34,569 nt of DNA, from positions 1 to 34,569 of the forward strand of contig JALCBG010000023.1 in the NCBI GenBank assembly GCA_028066695.1. Reading direction: 5' to 3'. The notes beneath the pieces were generated by a model. That model was not told the origin of the DNA and searched no databases. It worked only from the letters and a program-made list of their open reading frames with translations. The DNA is from Gammaproteobacteria bacterium (lineage in GTDB: Bacteria; Pseudomonadota; Gammaproteobacteria; Arenicellales; Poriferihabitantaceae). The position numbers were made by a program, and so were the translations under genes. Below are positions 7,840 through 15,911 of the stretch, one piece after another. How positions within the stretch are numbered: the first letter of the stretch is position 1; every line of letters begins with the position of its first letter.

Positions 7840-8631
7840 ATGGCAAAACAAAACATGCCGGAAGACAGGCCGGAAGCGGAAAAAACCGGCGCGGACCTGC
7901 GCGACAAAGTCGCGCTCATCACCGGCGGCTCGCGGCGGCTCGGCGGCGCGACCGCGCGCGAGTTGCACGCGTGCGGCATGCGGCTGGTCATTCATTACCG
8001 CGACAGCAGTGCGGCCGCCGAGGCGTTGCGCGCCGAATTATGCGGCAAGCGCGCCGACTCGGTGGTGCTGATTCGCGGCGATTTGCGCGAGACCGCCAAG
8101 GTGAAAAATCTGGTGCGCCAGGCCGCGGCCGAACTCGGCCGGCTGGACGCGCTGATCAACAACGCCTCGGCGTTTACGCCGACTCCGCTGAAAAGCGCCG
8201 GCGAAAACGACTGGCAACTCATCATGGACACCAATTTGAAGGCGCCGTTTTTTCTGAGCCAGGCGGCCGCGCCGTATCTGAAAAAAACCCGCGGCGCCAT
8301 CGTCAACATCGCCGACATTTACGCCGACCGCCCGCTGCCCGAACATTCGCTGTATTGCGCCTCCAAAGCCGGGCTGGTCTCGCTGACCAAGTCGCTCGCG
8401 CTGGAATTGGGGCCCGAAGTGCGCGTCAACGCGATTTCGCCCGGCGCGATTCTCTGGCCCGAAAACGACACCGACGAACTCGCGCACCAGCGGCTGGTGT
8501 CGCGCACCCCGCTGAAAAGCGCCGGCGAAGCGGCCGACATCGCGCGCATGGTGCGCTTTTTGCTGCGGGACGCCGCGTTCGTCAGCGGCCAGGTGATCGC
8601 GGTGGACGGGGGCCGCACGGTGGTCGGGTGA
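7840..8631 (+). CDS. Pteridine reductase, short-chain dehydrogenase family
   Basis: A 263-residue NADPH-dependent SDR. The dinucleotide-binding motif is TGGSRRLGG (near 27-35); the Arg pair here is typical of pteridine and dihydrofolate reductases of the PTR1/FolM type. NNAS and the catalytic YCASK (Tyr and Lys) follow. PTPL after NNASAF and VRVNAISPGAILWPEND closely match bacterial pteridine reductases. The likely reaction is reduction of dihydro- or oxidised pterins to tetrahydro forms. The first 19 residues before RDKVALITGG are an extra hydrophilic extension; the ATG at 7840 is kept because no later Met precedes the fold. The permease gene follows after about 14 bases. Confidence 0.88.
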   Translation: MAKQNMPEDRPEAEKTGADLRDKVALITGGSRRLGGATARELHACGMRLVIHYRDSSAAAEALRAELCGKRADSVVLIRGDLRETAKVKNLVRQAAAELGRLDALINNASAFTPTPLKSAGENDWQLIMDTNLKAPFFLSQAAAPYLKKTRGAIVNIADIYADRPLPEHSLYCASKAGLVSLTKSLALELGPEVRVNAISPGAILWPENDTDELAHQRLVSRTPLKSAGEAADIARMVRFLLRDAAFVSGQVIAVDGGRTVVG

Positions 8632-8645
8632 GGAATTAATTGCGC

Positions 8646-9881
8646 ATGAACGAGTTGCGCAAATCCCTCTCGCTGTTGCGCGGAACCGGGCTGATGCTGA
8701 ACATCGTCATCGGCGCCGGCCTGCTGGTGTTGCCGGGCCTGGCGGTGGAGGCGGCCGGCGATCATGCGTTTTGGGCGTGGCTGGTGTGCGCGCTGGTCGC
8801 GATTCCACTGCTGATCGTGTTCATCATCATGGGCCGCCGCTTCCCCAACGCCGGCGGCATCGCGCATTTTTCCGAACGCGCCTTCGGGCCGTGCGCGTAT
8901 CTCATCACCTCGTTCATTCTGCTCGGCGCGGTCGCCTTCGGGCTGCCGTCCATCGCGCTGACCGGCGGCTATTACCTCGCCGAAATTCTTCCCGGGCATC
9001 CGGCCGCCTACGCCGCCGGTTTCATTCTCGCCGGCGCGTCCGCGCATCTTTTGTCCGCGGAAATCGCCGCGCGCATTTCCGGCGCGGCCGCCTCGGTGGT
9101 GCTGCTGACTTTGTTCGCGCTCGCCGCCACCGGTTTCGCCGCGATTGACTGGGCGAACATCGGCGGCAATTTCGCGCCGCCGGCCGAGATTGACCTGCGC
9201 ATGCTGTTCCTGCCTTTTATGATGATTTTTTTCGCGTTCACCGGCTGGGAAGTCGCGGCCGGCACCGCCGAGGAATTCCGCGACCCGAAGCGCGACTTCC
9301 CGCGCGCCATGGCGATTTCTTTCGCGCTGGCGTGCTCGGTGTATTTTGCGATGGCATTTGTCGCGCAAAATGTCGCGGCGCGCGGCGCGCCCGAGGCGGT
9401 TTTCGTGCATGTCGCCGCGCTGGTGTTCGGCGCGGCCGGCGGCGCGGCCATCGCCACGCTCGCCGCGGTGGTCATCGCCGCGAATTTAATGGGCGCAATC
9501 TGGGCGGTGTCGCGCCTGGTGTTTTCGCTGAGCCGCGAAAACTGGCTGCCCTTCAAATTGCGCGCCAACCAAAAAGGCTCGCCGCTTTCCTCGGTCGCCC
9601 TCACCGCCGCGGTGTTGCTGCTGGCGCTGTCGTTTGACGCGCTCGGTTTGCTGAACATAAACAAAATGCTCTCGCTCGCCGGGCAAAACTTTTTGATCCT
9701 GTTCGGGATTGCAAGTCTGGCGCTGTTGCGTTTATCGCGGAGTTTTTGGGAGCGCGCAATCGCGGCCGCCGCGGTCGTGATTGTCGCCGCGCTGGTGGTG
9801 ATGGAGGGGGCGTCGGTTTTGTATCCGGTTTGTCTGGCCGGGTTGGGGGTGGGGGTTTGGTGGGGGAAGAAGAAAGGGTAG
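8646..9881 (+). CDS. APC-superfamily amino acid permease (YjeH-like)
   Basis: This inner-membrane transporter of about 411 residues has roughly 12 hydrophobic helices. The N-terminal GTGLMLNIVIGAGLLVLPG (first helix with the unwound G-x-G region) and FFAFTGWEVAAGTAEEFRDP in the middle are hallmarks of the amino acid-polyamine-organocation superfamily. The best resemblance is to the YjeH group of neutral or hydrophobic amino acid exporters; the substrate cannot be read. GAGGA at 8630-8634, overlapping the pteridine reductase stop, is 5 nt from a TTG at 8640 and 11 nt from the ATG at 8646, so either may be used. The 3' end is unusually G-rich (runs of five G at 9845-9866). Confidence 0.85.
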   Translation: MNELRKSLSLLRGTGLMLNIVIGAGLLVLPGLAVEAAGDHAFWAWLVCALVAIPLLIVFIIMGRRFPNAGGIAHFSERAFGPCAYLITSFILLGAVAFGLPSIALTGGYYLAEILPGHPAAYAAGFILAGASAHLLSAEIAARISGAAASVVLLTLFALAATGFAAIDWANIGGNFAPPAEIDLRMLFLPFMMIFFAFTGWEVAAGTAEEFRDPKRDFPRAMAISFALACSVYFAMAFVAQNVAARGAPEAVFVHVAALVFGAAGGAAIATLAAVVIAANLMGAIWAVSRLVFSLSRENWLPFKLRANQKGSPLSSVALTAAVLLLALSFDALGLLNINKMLSLAGQNFLILFGIASLALLRLSRSFWERAIAAAAVVIVAALVVMEGASVLYPVCLAGLGVGVWWGKKKG

Positions 9882-9903
9882 GTGAATGGCGGGGTCGGTT
9901 TTG

Positions 9904-9912
9904 TGCTAGGAT
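9904..9912 (+). promoter_or_regulatory. Extended -10 promoter of the low-GC segment
   Basis: TGCTAGGAT, an extended -10 (TG-n-TAGGAT) about 23 bases after the permease stop. No clear -35 is needed for such promoters and none is seen. It marks the left edge of the lower-GC region and would drive the gene at 9950. Confidence 0.4.
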
Positions 9913-9949
9913 ACCGATGTTTTCAACAAGTCAATTGCGAGAAATTTAC

Positions 9950-10582
9950 ATGACTACCGTAGAATATTTTGCTATTGCTCGAGACATCATCATTTCGGTC
10001 GCGGCTATTTTTACGGCCGGGGTGGCGGCTTCGGGGTTGCATCGCTGGAAGAGCGAGTTGGTTGGCAAGAAAAATTTCGAAGTAGCCCGTGCCCTTGTTC
10101 GTGCGGCACTGAAAGTCCGCGATGTCATTGCTGCATGTAGGGCACCGGACTCTGCGGGAGAGTATCCCGAAAACTACGAACTGACCATGCCGCTAAATCA
10201 AAAAGAGCATGCAAAGGCATTGCGGCATGTTTATGAAAATCGCTTGAAGCGTATGTGGGCAGCTGTTCAAGAGTTTGATGCTACTGTGTGGGAAGCAGAG
10301 GCTTTGTGGGGAGGTGAGATTAAATACAGAGCAAAAGCAATCCACTCATGCGCATGGGAACTGCACCATGCAACTCAACACTACCTTGAGAATGAGGAAT
10401 CCGGTGGAAAAAATTTCAAGGAAAATGAGCAGTTCGGAGAAGAAGTGGACTGCATTGTAGTGCCCTTCAGAACACTTCCCCGTTTCTTCGAGGGTGTTGA
10501 TGTGGGGAAAGAGTTTTCCAAAAAAGTGGAAAAAGCGGTGGCCGAGATCAAACGATGTGCCCATCCATACATGCGCACTTAA
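9950..10582 (+). CDS. Unknown protein with single N-terminal membrane segment
   Basis: A 210-residue protein I do not recognise. One hydrophobic segment near residues 10-30 (ARDIIISVAAIFTAGVAASG) is followed by a soluble, charged, mainly helical domain with several Trp and Cys and no catalytic motif that I can name. The orientation suggests a short N-terminal anchor with the bulk in the cytoplasm. An in-frame ATG at 9917 lies only 4 nt after the TAGGAT box, too close to be transcribed usefully, so 9950 is preferred. Base composition and codon use are clearly less GC-rich than both neighbours, a sign of acquisition. The Sel1-protease lipoprotein gene begins 46 bases after its stop and may be co-transcribed. 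Confidence 0.7.
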   Translation: MTTVEYFAIARDIIISVAAIFTAGVAASGLHRWKSELVGKKNFEVARALVRAALKVRDVIAACRAPDSAGEYPENYELTMPLNQKEHAKALRHVYENRLKRMWAAVQEFDATVWEAEALWGGEIKYRAKAIHSCAWELHHATQHYLENEESGGKNFKENEQFGEEVDCIVVPFRTLPRFFEGVDVGKEFSKKVEKAVAEIKRCAHPYMRT

Positions 10583-10628
10583 TGTGCTCGCAATGTGCTA
10601 CTATGTTGTCAGTGGTAGAGAAAAATCA

Positions 10629-11888
10629 ATGCAAGAGAAAACCCTATACTTTCTTCGTTCTGCGCTCGTTTTGGTAGCGGCGTTCGCGTTGTCTGGTTGC
10701 GCCACATCCTATATAGACGCGAATGCACAACAATTTACCGCTTCTGCAAAAGAAGTGGAAGAGTGGCGTGCGGCCGCAGAGAAAGGCGATGCAGAGGCAC
10801 AATATAAGTTGGCCAAGGCATACTTTTATGGTGCGGGAGTCGCCAAAAATACGCGCGAAGTAGTGCGTTGGACTCGAAAAGCAGCTGAACAAGGCCATGT
10901 GGAATCGCAAGGCAATATGGGGCTGCTATATTTTCGTGGCGAAGGCGTTGAAAAAGACCAGCGTGAAGCAGTGCGCTGGTGGCGCAAAGCCGTGGAGCAA
11001 GGCTCTGTATGGGGGCAATATGGTCTGGGCACCGCATATTATTATGGGTATGGCGTCATCGCCGACCAGCGCGAAGCGTATATTTGGTGGTCTATTGCCA
11101 AGGCAAGTGGTCTTGAACTCGTTCTTGCCAAATCGGGCGGCATCGGACTTTCCGATACGGTTTTGCACGCTATCAACAGCATTGATTGGCGCAACCATCT
11201 AACTCACAGTGAAATCCGCTCTGCACAGAAAGAAGCGGCCCGGAGAATGGAGGCGCTCGAAAGCCGCAAGCAGGGTGGACCGGAAAAACTCATCGGTCAA
11301 GGCGGCATCGTTTCTGTGCCCAAGCCGAAGGGCGCCAACATTGCCGAGCGCGTATTTGAAAATACTTGGCGCTCGGTGGTGGTCGTGCGCAACGGTAGCG
11401 GGCAAGGTAGCGGTGTAATCGTCCGCCCGAATATTGTCGCGACCAACTGCCACGTCGTAGACGGATACGGCAGAATCACCGTATACAAATCCAATGACCG
11501 TCGCGCAGACACCGACAGCGCATTTTTGGCGAAGATACGCCAATCGGATAAAGGCAAAGACTTCTGCTTGCTTGATGTGGACGGCTTGTGGGGAGTGCCC
11601 GTGAATGTGCGCAAATACGGCACGCTCGGCGTCGGCGAAGATGTCTATGGACTGGGCGCGCCGCAGGGTTTGGATTTGTCGCTGTCCGGCGGCGTGATTT
11701 CGCAGTTGCGGGAAATTCGTGGCACCCGGTTCATACAAACTGACGCCGCCATTTCGCCCGGCTCATCGGGCGGCGGCCTGTTCGACAGCGAGGGCAACTT
11801 GGTCGGAATTTTGACGGCGAAAATCGTCGACAAAGCCGCCGAGGGCATTGGTTTTGCAATTCCGGCGGATTTGGTTTTGGGGTATTGA
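10629..11888 (+). CDS. Sel1-repeat / trypsin-like serine protease lipoprotein
   Basis: A 419-residue predicted envelope lipoprotein: the N-terminal signal ends in the lipobox LSGC, so Cys would be lipidated. Three Sel1/TPR-like repeats follow at about residues 50-155 (for example AQYKLAKAYFYGAGVAKN and YGLGTAYYYGYGV). The C-terminal half is a trypsin/HtrA-type serine protease domain with a complete triad: His275 in NCHVV, Asp311 in KDFCLL and Ser380 in PGSSGGG. No PDZ domain follows; the protein ends at QGIGFAIP-like sequence (EGIGFAIPADLVLGY). Sel1 repeats bind proteins, so it may be a targeted protease in the periplasm. The first half has lower GC than the last 500 bases, which may mean a chimeric origin. 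A strong hairpin follows. Confidence 0.85.
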   Translation: MQEKTLYFLRSALVLVAAFALSGCATSYIDANAQQFTASAKEVEEWRAAAEKGDAEAQYKLAKAYFYGAGVAKNTREVVRWTRKAAEQGHVESQGNMGLLYFRGEGVEKDQREAVRWWRKAVEQGSVWGQYGLGTAYYYGYGVIADQREAYIWWSIAKASGLELVLAKSGGIGLSDTVLHAINSIDWRNHLTHSEIRSAQKEAARRMEALESRKQGGPEKLIGQGGIVSVPKPKGANIAERVFENTWRSVVVVRNGSGQGSGVIVRPNIVATNCHVVDGYGRITVYKSNDRRADTDSAFLAKIRQSDKGKDFCLLDVDGLWGVPVNVRKYGTLGVGEDVYGLGAPQGLDLSLSGGVISQLREIRGTRFIQTDAAISPGSSGGGLFDSEGNLVGILTAKIVDKAAEGIGFAIPADLVLGY

Positions 11889-11890
11889 GG

Positions 11891-11918
11891 GCGGACGGCG
11901 CAATTTCGCGCCGTCCGC
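11891..11918. terminator. Bidirectional hairpin between protease and GIY-YIG genes
   Basis: An 11-bp perfect stem (GCGGACGGCGC/GCGCCGTCCGC) with a six-base AATTTC loop lies between two convergent genes. Only a weak T-rich stretch (ATTTCATT) follows. Confidence 0.6.
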
Positions 11919-11924
11919 ATTTCA

Positions 11925-12173
11925 TTACCTCGATGTTTTGTTGTATTTCGGATTTTTTCCACCGTGACTCCTTCGATAGTCAGCGAGCATCTTTTCTTCC
12001 AATCGTTGTGCACCGCTCCTGGTCATGCGCCTGGAAATTTCCATGCGAGTGAATTTTTTCCTGTCTTTCCTGTGTGCTTTTTCCCGCCCTTCGGGATCAT
12101 TGGTAATGCCAATGTAGACAATAGCATTGCCGTCTTTCAGTTGGTAAGCAACTGTGTCATAAGGTTCATTCAT
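11925..12173 (-). CDS. Small GIY-YIG nuclease-like protein
   Basis: An 82-residue protein made of one GIY-YIG-type domain. The two strand motifs appear as VAYQL and IVYIGITND (normally GIY and YIG). They are followed by a conserved-looking Arg in PEGREKAHRKD, the metal-binding Glu in AQRLEEKML and the Asn in NPKYNKT, so the catalytic set could be complete. Such stand-alone domains resemble the UvrC/Slx1 nuclease fold but have no assigned job. The ATG at 12173 is preferred over 12227 because the extra upstream residues are not part of the domain. It sits at the right end of the lower-GC segment, convergent with the protease gene. Confidence 0.75.
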   Translation of the reverse strand: MNEPYDTVAYQLKDGNAIVYIGITNDPEGREKAHRKDRKKFTRMEISRRMTRSGAQRLEEKMLADYRRSHGGKNPKYNKTSR

Positions 12174-12266
12174 TGTAGTGTGCGCCCGATACGCAATTGA
12201 TGTATAAGAACATGCACTATACCGCACTTTCTAAAAAATTAATAGCCCATTTTTAAACTGATGTCT

Positions 12267-12704
12267 CTACCCACACCCGAGTGTGAGTTTTTCCAACCCC
12301 TCCCGACCCCCCTCCGGAATCGCCGTATTCTTCTCCGTCTCCCGCACGATATACACATGCACAAACCGCCCCAGCGCGGACGGGGTTTCCTGTTCCTTTT
12401 CAAACAACCCGATTTCATACTGCACGCTGGAATTGCCAATTTTCGCAATGCGCAGCGCGGCGTCAATTGCCGGGGCGGGCGCAATCGGGCGCAGAAATTT
12501 GCAGTTGCTTTCCACGGCGAAAGGAATGATCGGATCGCGCAACAAGTCGGAGCCGATGCGCGCGAGATAGGACAGCACCACGGTTTCAAAATACCGGTAA
12601 TACTGCACATTATTCAGGTGCATCATCATGTCAAAGTCGGACCAGCGCGTGGCGATTTCCAGCGTGTAGCGGTAGTCGGCGCGGGTTTGTTCGGCGAGGT
12701 TCAT
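12267..12704 (-). CDS. Acyl-CoA thioesterase, 4HBT hot-dog family
   Basis: A 145-residue hot-dog fold thioesterase. The signature TRWSDFDMMMHLNNVQYYRYFE carries the catalytic Asp of the 4-hydroxybenzoyl-CoA thioesterase group and the typical H-x-N-N-x-x-Y spacing, and FRP-like KFLRPI follows. Such proteins hydrolyse short or branched acyl-CoA thioesters in the cytoplasm; the substrate is not predictable. Its ATG overlaps the stop of the zinc-ribbon gene by 4 bases, so the two are translationally coupled. It is the last gene of the creatinase-nhaB transcription unit. Confidence 0.85.
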   Translation of the reverse strand: MNLAEQTRADYRYTLEIATRWSDFDMMMHLNNVQYYRYFETVVLSYLARIGSDLLRDPIIPFAVESNCKFLRPIAPAPAIDAALRIAKIGNSSVQYEIGLFEKEQETPSALGRFVHVYIVRETEKNTAIPEGGREGLEKLTLGCG

Positions 12705-13006
12705 TTTTCTTTGGTGAAAGTGCACACGAACCGATGGAGCAAAGGGTGTGTGCGGCGGCGTTTGCCGAGCGCGCGAATGTGGATTCGCTTTTGCTTGTCA
12801 TCAATATGCGTCCACTTGTATTCCTCTTTGCACTTTATGCATTTTGCAGATTTTTTGCCGGTAGGACTTCCACGCTGTTTTTCCACTGCAATTGCCAGCA
12901 CCGGGTGTTTGCAGTGAATGCACGAAAAGGCAACGTTGTTGCCTTGTGCGTCCGCGGGGATTTCTTTTCCTTTGATGTGAGCGCAAAACTCAGTGATTGT
13001 CGGCAT
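12701..13006 (-). CDS. Small zinc-ribbon-like protein
   Basis: A 101-residue basic protein with two Cys pairs, CIHC and CIKC, about 30 residues apart, which most likely bind one zinc as a ribbon. The tail is rich in Lys, Arg and His. I do not recognise a family. The start at 13006 is fixed by a strong GGAGGG 4-5 nt upstream; the ATG at 13018 lies inside this ribosome site's flank and directly follows the nhaB stop. The gene is thus squeezed between nhaB and the thioesterase with coupled starts. It could be a small regulator or adaptor, but that is a guess from size and charge. Confidence 0.65.
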   Translation of the reverse strand: MPTITEFCAHIKGKEIPADAQGNNVAFSCIHCKHPVLAIAVEKQRGSPTGKKSAKCIKCKEEYKWTHIDDKQKRIHIRALGKRRRTHPLLHRFVCTFTKEK

Positions 13007-13018
13007 ATAACCCTCCAT

Positions 13019-14506
13019 TCACAAAAACCAAACCACACAAGCCAGCCCGACTCCGCCCAGCACCGCGGTATACGGCAGCGCCATCCACACCATCGTTCCA
13101 TACGACAGCCGAATCAGCGGCGCCAGCGAGGAAGTCAGCAGGAACAAAAACGCGGCCTGCCCGTTCGGCGTGGCCACGCTCGGCAAATTGGTGCCGACAT
13201 TGATGGCGATCGCCAGATTGTCAAAGTGCGCGCGGGAAATCGCGCCGGAATCAAAAACTTGTTTGATCTCGTTGATGTAGACGGTGGCGACAAACACATT
13301 GTCGCTCATCATGGAGAGGATGCCGTTGGCGATGAAGAACAGCGCCGGTTGCGCGGGCACCGGCTGCGCCAGCGCGTTTTCAATGATCGGCGCGAAAAGA
13401 TGCGCGTCGTGAATCATCGCAACGATGACGAAAAACACCACGAGAAGCCCGGTGAACGGCAGCGCCTCTTCAAACGCGCGGCCGATTTGGTGCTCTTCGG
13501 TGATGCCGGTGAAGGCGGTCTGTAGCACGATGATGGCCAGGCCGATCAGCCCGACCGGCGCGAGGTGAAAGGCGAGCGCGATCACCAAAAACACCGCGGC
13601 CGCGGCCTGCACGCGAATGTCATAGCGCTCGGCGGCGCTGCGCTTTTCGTCCTCTTCGCGCGAATACTGCTCCAAAATCGCGCGCGCGTGCTCGGGCAAT
13701 TCCACGCCGAAGCCGAACCACTTTAATTTTTCCAGCAAGTAGCAGGTGACCAGTCCGCACAGCAACACCGGCATGGTGATCGGCGCCATCTGCCAAAAGA
13801 ATTCCATGAACTCCCACCCCATCTTGCTCGCGATCAGCAAGTTTTGCGGCTCGCCGACCAAGGTGCATACGCCGCCGAGCGCGGTGCCGACCGCGCCGTG
13901 CATGACCAGGCTGCGCATGAATTTTCGGAACTGCTCCAGGTCCTCGCCGAGTTCCTCGCGGTCGGAGACGCCGCTGCGGTCGTAGTCGCTGCTGCCGGAA
14001 TGAATGCGGTGGTAGACGCCGTAAAAACCGGCGAACACGCTGATCAAAACCGCCATCACGGTGAGCGCGTCCAAAAACGCCGACAGCACCGCCGACAGAA
14101 AACAAAACAGCAGCGACAGCAGCGGCTTGGAGCGAATGCGGATGAAAACGCGGCTGAAGATGAACATCAGCAGCGGCTTCATAAAATAAATGCCGGCGAC
14201 CATGAACACCAGCAGGAGAATCACTTCCAGGTTCGCCTGAATTTCGCGGAACACCGCGCCGGGCCCGGTCATGCCCATAAACACCACTTCCAGCGCGAGC
14301 AGTCCGCCGGCCTGCAGCGGGTAGCATTTGAGCGCGAGCGCGAGCGTGAAAATGAACTGCGCGAGAATGACCCAGCCGGTGATGAACGGGCCGGCCACGG
14401 CCAGCAGCAGCGGATTCAGCACCAGGCAGGCAAGAATGGTTTTTTTATACCAGTCCGGACTGCCGCCCAAAAAGCGGCCGCCGGCGGTGGCGAGGAAGGA
14501 TTGCAT
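13019..14506 (-). CDS. nhaB: Na+/H+ antiporter NhaB
   Basis: This inner-membrane sodium/proton antiporter of the ion transporter superfamily has 495 residues and about 12 membrane helices. The sequence is close to enterobacterial NhaB throughout: SPDWYKK near 16-22, [54 protein letters not shown] and, near the end, [20 protein letters not shown]. The ATG at 14506 gives the expected N-terminus [19 protein letters not shown]. The open frame continues upstream for 200 codons, but that part only mirrors the creatinase gene. It lies 41 bases after creatinase and abuts the zinc-ribbon gene. Confidence 0.95.
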   Translation of the reverse strand: MQSFLATAGGRFLGGSPDWYKKTILACLVLNPLLLAVAGPFITGWVILAQFIFTLALALKCYPLQAGGLLALEVVFMGMTGPGAVFREIQANLEVILLLVFMVAGIYFMKPLLMFIFSRVFIRIRSKPLLSLLFCFLSAVLSAFLDALTVMAVLISVFAGFYGVYHRIHSGSSDYDRSGVSDREELGEDLEQFRKFMRSLVMHGAVGTALGGVCTLVGEPQNLLIASKMGWEFMEFFWQMAPITMPVLLCGLVTCYLLEKLKWFGFGVELPEHARAILEQYSREEDEKRSAAERYDIRVQAAAAVFLVIALAFHLAPVGLIGLAIIVLQTAFTGITEEHQIGRAFEEALPFTGLLVVFFVIVAMIHDAHLFAPIIENALAQPVPAQPALFFIANGILSMMSDNVFVATVYINEIKQVFDSGAISRAHFDNLAIAINVGTNLPSVATPNGQAAFLFLLTSSLAPLIRLSYGTMVWMALPYTAVLGGVGLACVVWFL

Positions 14507-14547
14507 GGTCTTTGTTCTTGTGCGGGGTTGCCGAGTATAACCGACAA

Positions 14548-15756
14548 TTAATTCCGCACGATGTTGTGCGCCGCGCCGTAGGGATAGCCGGTCAGGTTGC
14601 GGTTGCCGTCTTCGGTCACCGCGAGAATGTCGTGCTCGCGGTAGCCGCCCGCGCCGGGCATGCCTTCGGGAATGACGATCATCGGCTCCATGGAAACCAC
14701 CATGTCCGGCTGCAGCACGGTTTCCACATCCTCGCGCAACTCCAGCCCGGCTTCGCGCCCGTAGTAATGGCACAGCACGCCGAAGGAATGGCCGTAGCCG
14801 AAAGTGCGGCGCGCCAGCAAGTCGTGTTCGCGGTAGATTTCGTTCAGTTCGCGCGCGATGTCGCAGCAGCGCGCGCCGGGCGCGATCAGTTTTTTGCCGG
14901 CGTCGTGCACGCGGCAGTTGATCTCCCACAGCCGCAAATGCTCGTCGCTCGCCGATTCGCAAAACAAAGTGCGCTCCAATGCGACATAGTAGCCGGCGAC
15001 CATCGGGAAGCAATTTAAACTCAGAATGTCGCCGCGCTGAATTTCGCGCGAAGTGACCGGGTTGTGCGCGCCGTCGGTGTTGATGCCCGACTGCAGCCAG
15101 GTCCAGGTGTCCATCAACTCGGCGTGCGGCCACTCTTTCGCAATCGCGCGCACCATGGCGCGCGTGGAATGCAGCGCGACTTCGTGCTCGCCCGCGCCCG
15201 GCGCAATCGCCGCAACCGCGGCCGCGCCGCCGAGGTCGGCGATTTGCGCCATTCTGGAAATGTGCGCGATTTCCTCCTTGGACTTAATCATGCGCAATTC
15301 CATGACCGCCGGCGCGATGTCCACGAACTTGCATTTCGGCAGCGCGTCTTTGAGTTTCTGCAGATTCGCGCACGACAAATGATCAAGTTCCACGCCGACC
15401 GTGGCGCCGTCTTTGATAAGTTTTTGCGCCGCGCGAAAAAAATTGTCGCGCCGCCAGTCGGTGTAAACGATGTTCGCGCCGAAACTCCGCCGCCACGGCT
15501 GCCCGCCGTCAATGTTCGCGGAAATCGTGGTATGCGAATCCGCGTCCACCACCAGCCCGTATGCGCGCCCGAACGCGCAATACAAAAAGTCAGCGTAATA
15601 ATTGATGTTGTGGTGCGAAGTAAACAGCACCGCATCGGCGCGCGCCGCCGCCATCGCCCCGCGCAACTTTGCGACGCGATTTTCCATCTCACCCGCCGAA
15701 AAAGTCGGGCGAACTTTTTCGCCATTGGCGAATTCCAAAAGGTCGGGCTGGTGCAT
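14548..15756 (-). CDS. Creatinase (creatine amidinohydrolase)
   Basis: A pita-bread fold enzyme of the M24 family that hydrolyses creatine to sarcosine and urea in the cytoplasm. The 402-residue length equals that of the Pseudomonas enzyme and long blocks match it: [65 protein letters not shown] and [19 protein letters not shown]. The active-site His (DGAHNPV) and the Glu residues in ALERTLF and SMEPM are present, whereas the metal ligands of true M24 peptidases are not expected in creatinase. GGAG 6 nt before the ATG at 15756 sets the start. It is the first gene of the operon with nhaB. No urease or sarcosine oxidase gene is in the window. Confidence 0.93.
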   Translation of the reverse strand: MHQPDLLEFANGEKVRPTFSAGEMENRVAKLRGAMAAARADAVLFTSHHNINYYADFLYCAFGRAYGLVVDADSHTTISANIDGGQPWRRSFGANIVYTDWRRDNFFRAAQKLIKDGATVGVELDHLSCANLQKLKDALPKCKFVDIAPAVMELRMIKSKEEIAHISRMAQIADLGGAAAVAAIAPGAGEHEVALHSTRAMVRAIAKEWPHAELMDTWTWLQSGINTDGAHNPVTSREIQRGDILSLNCFPMVAGYYVALERTLFCESASDEHLRLWEINCRVHDAGKKLIAPGARCCDIARELNEIYREHDLLARRTFGYGHSFGVLCHYYGREAGLELREDVETVLQPDMVVSMEPMIVIPEGMPGAGGYREHDILAVTEDGNRNLTGYPYGAAHNIVRN

Positions 15757-15813
15757 CGGAGTCTCCGCGGAAAAGGGGGCGCAATGATACGCGATGTGCA
15801 AGTGTATTAAATC

Positions 15814-15822
15814 TGTGGATAA
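15814..15822 (-). other. DnaA box 1
   Basis: A perfect TTATCCACA on the minus strand in the creatinase-tnpB gap. It lies 19 bases, centre to centre, from a second DnaA-box match and next to an AT-rich run. Confidence 0.5.
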
Positions 15823-15831
15823 CTTGGAAAG

Positions 15832-15859
15832 TTGTGAATAACTTGATTTTTTTTATGAT
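15832..15859 (+). promoter_or_regulatory. Probable tnpB promoter
   Basis: TTGTGA (15832-15837), a 16-nt spacer and TATGAT (15854-15859). Transcription from here would pass through the hairpin at 15864-15880 into tnpB and could continue into the repeat array. Confidence 0.4.
15833..15841 (-). other. DnaA box 2
   Basis: TTATTCACA on the minus strand, matching the relaxed consensus TTATNCACA in the same orientation as box 1. It overlaps the likely -35 region of the tnpB promoter and is followed by an AT-rich stretch (15842-15864) with eight consecutive T. Confidence 0.45.
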
Positions 15860-15863
15860 TTTT

Positions 15864-15880
15864 ACCGGTTGACAGCCGGT
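15864..15880 (+). repeat. Small hairpin upstream of tnpB
   Basis: ACCGG and CCGGT flank a 7-base loop and are followed by TTTTT. It may be a remnant of a transposon left-end hairpin of the IS200/IS605 type or a weak terminator. No matching transposon end could be confirmed. Confidence 0.3.
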
Positions 15881-15911
15881 TTTTCAGGCGGAATGTGCTA
15901 CGGTGCGCCGT

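Noticed and set aside
14507-15133. A 704-residue protein with NhaB fused to an N-terminal extension
   Set aside because: The extension is an Arg-rich out-of-frame image of the creatinase gene. NhaB's natural start is at 14506.
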